DNA of 6,966 bases, from positions 1 to 6,966 of the forward strand of contig CALPMD020000063.1 in NCBI GenBank assembly GCA_943324575.2, given 5' to 3'. A program made the position numbers and the translations under genes. The notes under the pieces are model-generated. The model saw only the letters and a program-made list of their open reading frames with translations, made no database searches and had not been told where the DNA came from. Numbering within the stretch: position 1 is the stretch's first letter; each line of letters opens with the position of its first letter. Origin of the DNA: Akkermansia muciniphila (GTDB lineage: Bacteria > Verrucomicrobiota > Verrucomicrobiia > Verrucomicrobiales > Akkermansiaceae). This document shows, in pieces, positions 1 through 5,595 of this stretch.

Positions 1-1569
1 AGTATCGACGAGGCGATAGGTTGGGATGATCCCCTTGGCCTTGCGCTCGGCGCGGACGTCGTCTTCGTGAGTGCCCTTGGCGAGGGCGATCTGGCGGTCG
101 GAGAAACCGAGCTTCTTCGCACGTTTCAGGTCGAGCTCGGCGAGTTGCGAACCTTCAGCGGCGATTTGCTGAAGATGGCCGAGGAACCATGGGTCGATCG
201 CGGTGGCGGAGTGGATTTCCTCCAGCGTCCAGCCGTTGACGAAGGCGGTTTGCAGCCAGAAAATGCGCTCGGCGTTCGGGATCTGCAGCTTGCGGGTGAT
301 CTCGTCGCGTGTCGGGTTTTGGGGATCCTTTTTGTCGAAACCAAAGCCCCAGCGTCCAGTTTCCAGCGAGCGCAGGCACTTCTGCATGCTCTCTTTGAAG
401 GTGCGGCCGATCGACATCGCCTCGCCCACGGATTTCATCGAGGTGGTCAGAACCGCATTGGCGGTGGGAAACTTTTCGAAGGTGAAACGCGGGATTTTAG
501 TGACCACATAGTCGATCGTCGGCTCGAAAGAAGCAGGCGTGACGCGGGTGATGTCGTTTGGCAGCTCGTCGAGGGTGTACCCGACAGCAAGTTTGGCCGC
601 GATCTTGGCGATCGGGAAACCCGTGGCTTTCGAAGCCAGTGCCGACGAGCGTGAAACGCGCGGGTTCATCTCGATGACGATCATGCGGCCGGTCTTCGGG
701 TCGGTGGCAAATTGAATGTTTGAACCACCCGTCTCCACCCCAATCTCGCGGATCACCGCGAAGGAGGCATCCCGCATGATCTGATACTCGCGGTCGGTGA
801 GGGTCTGGATCGGTGCGACGGTGATCGAATCGCCCGTATGGACCCCCATTGGGTCGATGTTTTCGATGGAACAGATGACCACGCAGTTGTCGGCGCAGTC
901 ACGCATGACTTCCATTTCAAATTCTTTCCAGCCGAGCAGGGATTCGTCGATGAGCACTTCGGAAACCGGCGAAAGATCGAGCCCGCGGGTGATGATTTCC
1001 TCATACTCCTCGCGGTTGTAAGCGATCCCGCCACCTTGACCACCGAGGGTGAATGCTGGGCGCACAATCAGCGGAAATGTCCCGATTTCCTCGGCGACTT
1101 TGCGGGCTTCGTCCATCGTGTGGGCAATGCCAGAGCGCGGCATATCGAGCCCGATCTTGATCATCGCCTCTTTGAAAAGGTGGCGATCTTCGCCCTTGTC
1201 GATCGCTTCGGCGTTGGCACCGATCATCCGCACGCCATGTTTTTCGAGCGTTCCCGATTTGAACAGCGACATCGACGTATTCAAGGCCGTTTGTCCTCCC
1301 AAGGTTGGCAACAGCGCGTCGGGCTTTTCGCGGATGATGATCTTTTCCACCACCTCGGGCGTGATCGGCTCGATATAAGTGCGGTGCGCAAACTCCGGAT
1401 CGGTCATGATCGTCGCCGGGTTCGAATTCACGAGAATGACTTCGTAGCCTTCTTCTTTCAGCGCCTTGCACGCCTGGACGCCGGAGTAGTCGAACTCGCA
1501 GCCCTGGCCAATGACGATAGGGCCGGAGCCAATGACAAGAATTTTCCGGATCGAGGTGTCTTTGGGCAT
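1..1569 (-). CDS. carB: Carbamoyl-phosphate synthase large subunit, N-terminal part (runs off the left edge)
   Basis: CarB makes carbamoyl phosphate from bicarbonate, ammonia delivered by the CarA glutaminase, and two ATP, feeding pyrimidine and arginine synthesis in the cytosol. The 523 codons present are open to base 1. Start is ATG 1569-1567 ([20 protein letters not shown]), matching the usual N-terminus of the family; I see no Shine-Dalgarno in front of it. Residues 1 to about 400 are the carboxyphosphate (first ATP-grasp) domain and 400-523 part of the oligomerisation domain. Compared from memory with E. coli CarB, the ATP and metal ligands are kept with a one-residue offset after about 163: R129, R170, E216, H244, E300 and N302 ([12 protein letters not shown]). 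The glycine loop reads GGQGGG (176-181), where E. coli has GGSGGG. The second ATP-grasp half and the MGS-like regulatory domain lie outside. No carA is adjacent; the gene upstream on the same strand is a response regulator, 216 nt away. Identification is very secure. Confidence 0.97.
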   Translation of the reverse strand, partial: MPKDTSIRKILVIGSGPIVIGQGCEFDYSGVQACKALKEEGYEVILVNSNPATIMTDPEFAHRTYIEPITPEVVEKIIIREKPDALLPTLGGQTALNTSMSLFKSGTLEKHGVRMIGANAEAIDKGEDRHLFKEAMIKIGLDMPRSGIAHTMDEARKVAEEIGTFPLIVRPAFTLGGQGGGIAYNREEYEEIITRGLDLSPVSEVLIDESLLGWKEFEMEVMRDCADNCVVICSIENIDPMGVHTGDSITVAPIQTLTDREYQIMRDASFAVIREIGVETGGSNIQFATDPKTGRMIVIEMNPRVSRSSALASKATGFPIAKIAAKLAVGYTLDELPNDITRVTPASFEPTIDYVVTKIPRFTFEKFPTANAVLTTSMKSVGEAMSIGRTFKESMQKCLRSLETGRWGFGFDKKDPQNPTRDEITRKLQIPNAERIFWLQTAFVNGWTLEEIHSATAIDPWFLGHLQQIAAEGSQLAELDLKRAKKLGFSDRQIALAKGTHEDDVRAERKAKGIIPTYRLVDT

Positions 1570-1620
1570 GGTAGTGAGATGGTTCGGGAAAGATCGCCGG
1601 GCGGCTAAATTTCGAGGTGT

Positions 1621-1639
1621 GTGGCAGGGATCTCCCCAC
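1621..1639 (-). promoter_or_regulatory. Second small hairpin in the carB leader
   Basis: GTGG (1621-1624) pairs with CCAC (1636-1639), with a further short inner pairing (GG 1628-1629 with CC 1634-1635, or one base pair more) and two unpaired bases plus one G on the left arm. It lies 16 nt downstream, in the sense of transcription, of the 1656-1678 hairpin and 51 nt before the carB ATG. It is short and could be chance; its interest is that it follows the stronger hairpin in tandem. Confidence 0.22.
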
Positions 1640-1655
1640 TTGTAAAGAGTCGGAT

Positions 1656-1678
1656 GCAGGAAGATTCATCCTTCCTGC
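1656..1678 (-). promoter_or_regulatory. Perfect 8-bp hairpin in the carB leader / downstream of the response regulator
   Basis: The arms GCAGGAAG (1656-1663) and CTTCCTGC (1671-1678) are perfect complements around a 7-nt loop. In the direction of transcription the 3' flank is ATCCGACTCTTTAC, which lacks a run of T, so this is a poor intrinsic terminator. It lies 108 nt after the regulator stop and 87 nt before the carB start. It could be a weak terminator or RNA-stabilising end for the regulator operon, or a leader element of carB. A competing 5-bp pairing (GGATG 1652-1656 with CATCC 1667-1671) uses the same bases. Confidence 0.4.
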
Positions 1679-1785
1679 CCCATGCACAGCCAATGCCAAC
1701 TTCAGAATCCCGACAAAGCGCCGCAAAACAGGGCGTTGTCAGCAAAAGCGCGCGATCCCGGTCGCCGGAAAAACCTCGTCCTTTG

Positions 1786-2496
1786 TCAGAACCCAAAGCG
1801 TTGGCGAAAGGCCTGCGACTGGCGGCGTGAAAACTCGATCATCCCGTGGCCCTCCAACTCCGACTCGAAATTGCCGCTGCCTTCCCGGCGGCTAATCATT
1901 TTCATACAGTGCAAGCGAACGATCTGGCTGCGATTGACCCGCACGAATTGCTTGGGATCGAGAGATTGCTCGATTTCCTTCAAACTGCACGGGATCAAAA
2001 TCGGAGTCCGATCCTTCAAATGAAACAGGCTTTGCGGGCCTTGCGTCTCGATCAGGATAATTTCATCCATATACATCGGCCAGCAGCCGCTTTGATCACC
2101 CAGCACGAGCAGCTTTCGGTCGAAATCCTGTTCGGGCTGGCGGATGCGAGCCAAGGCTCTTGCCAGTCGTGTGCGCTCAATCGGTTTGAGTAGATAGTCG
2201 CAAACATTTCCATCGTAGGCCTCGACCGCGTAGCGGTCATGGGCGGTCACCAAGACCACGGGTACCTCCATCGCCTGGAGTTCTGGGAGGAAACTCATCC
2301 CGTGGCCACCGGGCATCTCCAGATCCAGAAAGACGCCGTTGACGCGCTTGTCTAGCAGCTGCGCTCTGGCCTCCTGAAGGTTGCCCGCTTCGAGACAGGT
2401 GAACGTGGGAACCAAGCTGGTCAACTGACGTCGGAGCTCCACGCGTGCGAGTTCTTCGTCATCTACAATCAAAAAGGTGGTCGTTGGGAGGTTCAT
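1786..2496 (-). CDS. LytTR-family DNA-binding response regulator
   Basis: A 236-residue response regulator. Residues 6 to about 118 are a receiver domain with the acidic pair D12-D13 (IVDDEE), phospho-acceptor D58 (FLDLEMP), T84 (VLVTAHD) and K104 (YLLKPIE), so all the switch residues are present. Residues about 125-236 are a LytTR DNA-binding domain; QFVRVNRSQIV (183-193) is its typical motif. Size and architecture are those of LytR/AlgR-type regulators, which bind paired 9-bp repeats upstream of their targets. The ATG (2496-2494) overlaps the kinase stop codon in ATGA, and no Shine-Dalgarno precedes it, so translation is probably coupled to that of the kinase. The partner kinase is almost certainly the gene directly upstream. 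The target genes cannot be told from the sequence; autoregulation or control of the neighbouring efflux operon are possibilities only. The family call is secure. Confidence 0.95.
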   Translation of the reverse strand: MNLPTTTFLIVDDEELARVELRRQLTSLVPTFTCLEAGNLQEARAQLLDKRVNGVFLDLEMPGGHGMSFLPELQAMEVPVVLVTAHDRYAVEAYDGNVCDYLLKPIERTRLARALARIRQPEQDFDRKLLVLGDQSGCWPMYMDEIILIETQGPQSLFHLKDRTPILIPCSLKEIEQSLDPKQFVRVNRSQIVRLHCMKMISRREGSGNFESELEGHGMIEFSRRQSQAFRQRFGF

Positions 2497-3842
2497 GTGG
2501 GCGGAGTATCGTTTGGGATGTAGTGCTGTGGCAGATGGATTTCGACGAGCACGTTTGCTTCGTCTAACTGAAAAATTGAAAAACTCGATCGCTGGCCATA
2601 AAGCAACTCCAGCCGCTGCTTCGCCTCCCGCGTGCCGATGCCATCCTTGTAATCCAAGGCCAAGATGCCAGAGCTTTTGATCGAAAGATACACCTGTTCG
2701 CCGAGCGCTTTGCCTGTGATGTGAATCATTCCGCCCTGCTCCAGATTCGCGATCCCATGGGTGATCGCATTTTCCACCAAATTGAGTAGCATCATCGGCG
2801 GAACGGGTGTTTTTAGCAAATCCCTGTCGACTCGCACACGGCTTCTCAGGCGCTTGCCAAAGCGCAAGCGGGCCAGATGCAGTAACTCGCGAATGTGCCC
2901 CAATTCCTCACCCAGATCGATCAGCTCAGCATCCGAGGTTGACAGGCGACTGCGCATCAGGCCCGCCAGCGAGCCAATCGCTTCGTCCGCCTTCTTTTGA
3001 TCGATGTAGACCAAGGCGCGGATGACATTGAGCGAATTGAAAAGAAAGTGCGGGTTCAGTTTCGCCTGCAAATTTTGCAGCTTTGCTTTTTTAGCCGTCA
3101 GCTGAATTTGCGCCGTTTCCGCTTGATCGGAGGCCGAAACGTCTTGCAGTAAACCGATCGCCTGCCTGGCACAGCCGTCCCTGCTGCGTTTCAAAATCCG
3201 TCCCGCCGACAGCAGCGTCGAGGTAGAAAGCGCCTTGTGTTGAATCCGCTCATTCCAAGTATCGGCGGCCTGGTCGCCGCCTTGCAGCCGAACCAACGCC
3301 TCTCGATCCTCCAAATCGACAATCACGTCCCGCAGATATCCGCCTGCGGACAGGCCGCGAACACCGGCAAAGCCGCGACGCCTATCCCATTCCCAAAGTT
3401 CGATCCCAGAGTCTGACAAGACGATCTCGTTGAGCTTGATCTGCCGCTTCAACCCTGACGATGCCCTGGAGATGAAATAGACGCATGCGGCGATCACCAC
3501 CGGACCGAAAGCTAGCTCGGTGACACCCATTGTCTGGCTGGCACTGCCCAGTGCGTATGGCCCATCGCCATAGAGCTTCGAAATCGTGGTTAGCAAGCAC
3601 CACGATCCCGCCAAGGACCATGCCCACACAGGCGATAAACGGCATGCTGCCAGCCCCAATACCGGCAGCGACAAAAAGTATGCGGTACCGACGGGCTCAT
3701 GATTCTTCAGCAATCGAATAATAACGACATATAACAGGAGGCTGACGCTCACCGCGGACAGAAGTCCGCCCAGGAGAGCCCATGGCCTTCCCGATAAATT
3801 CCGCGCTGCATGTCTATTATTTAAAATTCTCCCTCCCATCAC
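2493..3842 (-). CDS. LytS-type sensor histidine kinase with four membrane segments and a PAS-like domain
   Basis: A 449-residue inner-membrane sensor kinase, expected to phosphorylate the LytTR regulator that follows it with a 4-nt overlap. Four hydrophobic segments lie at about 21-44, 50-68, 70-90 and 105-126. A cytoplasmic PAS-like domain follows (about 143-237: LWEWD at 149-153, GLSAGGYL 163-170, GR 214-215, LLQDVSAS 231-238), then a short helical linker and the HisKA_LytS core with phospho-acceptor H265 in LQAKLNPHFLFNSLN. The ATPase domain has the N-box LLNLVENAITHGI (352-364; N354, N358) and a GIG motif (401-403) followed by RLELLYG (410-416). The box that normally holds DxG/NxG reads KSSG (389-392), without its Asp or Asn. 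Start: GTG 3842-3840, 10 nt after a GAGGA; the next codon is ATG (3839-3837), an equally possible start. Signal unknown. The PAS call is from pattern only; the kinase family is secure. Confidence 0.93.
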   Translation of the reverse strand: MMGGRILNNRHAARNLSGRPWALLGGLLSAVSVSLLLYVVIIRLLKNHEPVGTAYFLSLPVLGLAACRLSPVWAWSLAGSWCLLTTISKLYGDGPYALGSASQTMGVTELAFGPVVIAACVYFISRASSGLKRQIKLNEIVLSDSGIELWEWDRRRGFAGVRGLSAGGYLRDVIVDLEDREALVRLQGGDQAADTWNERIQHKALSTSTLLSAGRILKRSRDGCARQAIGLLQDVSASDQAETAQIQLTAKKAKLQNLQAKLNPHFLFNSLNVIRALVYIDQKKADEAIGSLAGLMRSRLSTSDAELIDLGEELGHIRELLHLARLRFGKRLRSRVRVDRDLLKTPVPPMMLLNLVENAITHGIANLEQGGMIHITGKALGEQVYLSIKSSGILALDYKDGIGTREAKQRLELLYGQRSSFSIFQLDEANVLVEIHLPQHYIPNDTPPT

Positions 3843-3852
3843 GAATTCAAAA

Positions 3853-3857
3853 TCCTC
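3853..3857 (-). promoter_or_regulatory. Shine-Dalgarno of the histidine kinase gene
   Basis: GAGGA on the minus strand lies 10 nt before the GTG at 3842 and 13 nt before the ATG at 3839, which slightly favours the GTG. A six-codon reading frame (ATG 3859-3857, stop TGA 3841-3839) covers this site, and its stop overlaps the ATG start as TGATG. Confidence 0.5.
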
Positions 3858-3937
3858 ATTTATTCAAAAACTCCACCCCTCAAAGGCATTCATCTTTCAC
3901 TTATTTAACAAAACAACCTTGCAGCAATAATGGTAAC

Positions 3938-4122
3938 CCAATGATTCTATAATTTGACCAAATAAGCGCTTGAAGCCTTGTTATCTCAATGATTTACGGC
4001 CCTCTTCCTGTCTCAAATGGCGGTGATATTCAAGCAAGATTGATAAGCAACCTTTCCTGCAAGTACTGCACGACCCTGAAAATGCCATTTAGGCGAATAT
4101 AAATCCACTCAGCCAATGATTC
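3938..4122. repeat. Three direct copies of CAATGATT upstream of the kinase gene
   Basis: The plus strand has CCAATGATTC at 3938-3947, TCAATGATTT at 3986-3995 and CCAATGATTC at 4113-4122; the first and third are identical over 10 bp. Each contains the short dyad AAT-G-ATT. Distances between copies are 48 and 127 nt. They lie only in this non-coding gap, about 100 to 280 nt upstream of the kinase start. They could be sites for a DNA-binding regulator. They do not fit the published LytTR site consensus (GTT core), so the adjacent regulator is not an obvious binder. Confidence 0.4.
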
Positions 4123-4138
4123 GACCGTTAGGTCGCTG

Positions 4139-4187
4139 AAAAAAATGTGGGTATCCCGAAAAATATCTCGTGCTTTTTCGAGCGGGA
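4139..4187 (-). terminator. Possible intrinsic terminator of the efflux operon
   Basis: On the minus strand, beginning 21 nt after the stop codon of the outer-membrane channel gene, TCCCG (4187-4183) and AAAAA (4178-4174) pair with TTTTT (4163-4159) and CGGGA (4158-4154), leaving a 4-nt bulge (CTCG) on the 5' arm and a 10-nt loop. A run of seven T (4145-4139) follows after 8 further bases. The bulge, the weak A-T inner stem and the gap before the T run make it imperfect, but position and strand fit. Confidence 0.4.
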
Positions 4188-4208
4188 CGCATTTAAGCGA
4201 CTCTCAAT

Positions 4209-5588
4209 TCACCACCCGCCGCCGAGCGCCTTGTAAAGGCTCACCGAATTGACGGCCTGGGCCAAGCGGAGCTGGATCAAATTCTGACGGGACGAATAAA
4301 GATCCAGCGAGGCGGTCAGGACTTCGAAATAACTGTCCACGCCTTGATTGTAACGGGCATTGGCGAGCTCCGCTCGCTTCTGCTGGGCGGCGACCAGACC
4401 CACCGTGGCGGTGATCTGCTCGGCCAAACCGCTGCGAGCGGCGAGACCGTCTGCCACCTCGCGGAAGCCGTTCTGGATGGCCCTTTCATAGCGGGCGATC
4501 TCGATGTTCTTGCCGATTTTTGAGGCATCGAGATTGGCCTTGTTGCGCCCCCCCGTGAAAATCGGCAGGTTCACATTGGGCGCAAACAACCAAGTGCCCG
4601 TGCCATTGCTGAACAGGTTGGAGAAGCTATGGCTGGCCGTGCCGCTGTTGGCTGTGAGCGTTACACTGGGGAAAAACGCCGCGCGAGCCGCACCGATGTC
4701 GGCATTGGCGGCACGGAGCTGGTGTTCCGCTTCGCGGACGTCGGGACGACGACGCAACAGATCCGATGAAACCCCGGCTTTGACATCCGCCACGATGACT
4801 TCGTCCAGCGATCGACCCGGCGGCAAGCCCGCTGGCAAAGCGCCACCAGCAAGAAAGGTCAGCGAGTTGTTGATCAGCGCGATGCGCTGTTGGAAGGCGG
4901 CCAAGTCCGCCTTGGCTGTCTGCCGCTGGACTTCCGTCGAACTGAGGTCGAGCTCCGACACGGTACCTGCGTCGAAGCGTTGTTTCATCAAGCCATGGGC
5001 CGCATTCATGCCGTCGAGCGTTTGCTGGGAAAGCGCCACTTGCTGCTGCAGGGCGCGCTCGACGAGGTATTGGTTGGCAACCTCTGCCACCAGTGAGATC
5101 TGCGCCCCGACACGCGCCTCATCGCTCGCGAAGTATTTTTCGAGGGCCGAGTCATTCAGGCTGCGGATGCGACCAAACAAATCGAGTTCGTAGGAGGAAA
5201 ATCCGACCGTCAGCGCGTAGGGATTGGACGTCGTGGTCACCACCGCAGAACTGCCGGAACCGAGGCTGCGCTGGCGATTGCTGGAGGCCGTGCCAGAGAT
5301 GGAAGGGAACAACTCGCTACGGGAAATGCCGTACTGGGCGCGGGACTGCTCGACGTTGAGAGCCGCGATGCGCAGGTCGCGATTGTTCGCCAGCGCGGCC
5401 TCGACGAGTTTCTTCAGCCGTGGATCCGTGAAAAACTTCTGCCAGGCAATGTCCGCAGGGACGGCGCCCTCGGCAGCGCCTGGAAAAGTCGCGGCGACGG
5501 GAAGCGTCAGCCGATCCAGCGCCGGCTTGAACGAACAAGCACCCGACACCAGAATGATCGCGAGCGTGGAAATGGATGACTTACGCAT
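4209..5588 (-). CDS. Outer-membrane efflux channel lipoprotein, NodT/OprM type
   Basis: A 459-residue TolC-like channel that lets the RND pump export substrates across the outer membrane. The start chosen is ATG 5588-5586, with AGAAGGA 10 nt upstream; an in-frame GTG at 5615 would add nine residues inside the pump gene and is less likely. MRKSSISTLAIILVSGAC is a lipoprotein signal peptide with Cys18 as the probable lipidated residue; the -3 residue is Ser where Leu is usual. Two outer-membrane efflux repeats follow (about 60-245 and 270-455), with the family signatures YELDLFGRIRS (133-143), SSDLLRRRPDVREAEHQL (274-291) and AARAAFFPSVTLTA (300-313). The C-terminus YKALGGGW is also typical. 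Length is normal for the family. It follows the pump gene by 7 nt in the same operon, so it is the dedicated channel of that pump. Drug or substrate specificity cannot be read from the sequence. Confidence 0.95.
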   Translation of the reverse strand: MRKSSISTLAIILVSGACSFKPALDRLTLPVAATFPGAAEGAVPADIAWQKFFTDPRLKKLVEAALANNRDLRIAALNVEQSRAQYGISRSELFPSISGTASSNRQRSLGSGSSAVVTTTSNPYALTVGFSSYELDLFGRIRSLNDSALEKYFASDEARVGAQISLVAEVANQYLVERALQQQVALSQQTLDGMNAAHGLMKQRFDAGTVSELDLSSTEVQRQTAKADLAAFQQRIALINNSLTFLAGGALPAGLPPGRSLDEVIVADVKAGVSSDLLRRRPDVREAEHQLRAANADIGAARAAFFPSVTLTANSGTASHSFSNLFSNGTGTWLFAPNVNLPIFTGGRNKANLDASKIGKNIEIARYERAIQNGFREVADGLAARSGLAEQITATVGLVAAQQKRAELANARYNQGVDSYFEVLTASLDLYSSRQNLIQLRLAQAVNSVSLYKALGGGW

Positions 5589-5595
5589 GATGAAT

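Larger units (their letters stand above)
1570..1785 (-). other. Intergenic region between the response regulator and carB; carB leader
   Basis: These 216 nt separate the regulator stop codon from the carB start. I found no convincing sigma-70 promoter and no Shine-Dalgarno (the bases before the carB ATG are CATCTCACTACC). Two small hairpins lie in the part nearer carB and are listed separately. A 7-bp inverted repeat, GACAAAG (1712-1718) with CTTTGTC (1781-1787), spans most of the rest but has a 62-nt loop and may be chance. A longer reading frame enters this gap on the minus strand from inside carB, but it is a frame-shifted shadow of carB. Confidence 0.6.
3843..4208 (-). other. AT-rich intergenic region between the efflux operon and the kinase-regulator operon
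   Basis: This 366-nt gap is about 40% GC, clearly lower than the genes around it. It should hold the end of the efflux transcript and the promoter of the kinase-regulator operon. Features seen: a terminator-like structure (4139-4187), three copies of the octamer CAATGATT (3939, 3987, 4114), an 8-bp palindrome AAGCGCTT (3964-3971) and a small hairpin CGACC-GTTA-GGTCG (4122-4135). The best -10-like hexamer on the minus strand is TATAGA (3951-3946) with only a poor -35 (TTCAAG) 17 nt upstream, so I do not claim a promoter. Two tiny reading frames (minus 4088-3981, 35 codons; plus 3989-4102, 37 codons) have no ribosome site and are not called. Confidence 0.7.

Noticed and set aside
67..1608. Long plus-strand open frames (67-654, 838-1608) and a minus-strand frame 1001-1726
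   Set aside because: They lie over carB in other frames; their translations have no recognisable motifs, while the carB frame is a clear full match to its family.
1712..1787. 7-bp inverted repeat GACAAAG / CTTTGTC spanning the regulator stop
   Set aside because: Loop of 62 nt, no T run, and no support for function.
3948..3953. Plus-strand TATAAT that could be a -10 box for an antisense or small RNA
   Set aside because: The only -35-like hexamer (TTGCAG, 3919-3924) is 23 nt away, too far, and no plus-strand gene or terminator follows.
3981..4088. 35-codon minus-strand frame with a CSTCRKGC stretch in the intergenic gap
   Set aside because: The cysteine motif is suggestive, but there is no Shine-Dalgarno, the frame is very short, and it overlaps the CAATGATT copy at 3987.
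4124..4132. ACCGTTAGG fits the LytTR half-site consensus [TA][AC][CA]GTTN[AG][TG]
   Set aside because: A match to this degenerate consensus is expected by chance about once per kilobase over both strands; no second repeat lies 12-13 bp away, and the site sits inside a small hairpin.
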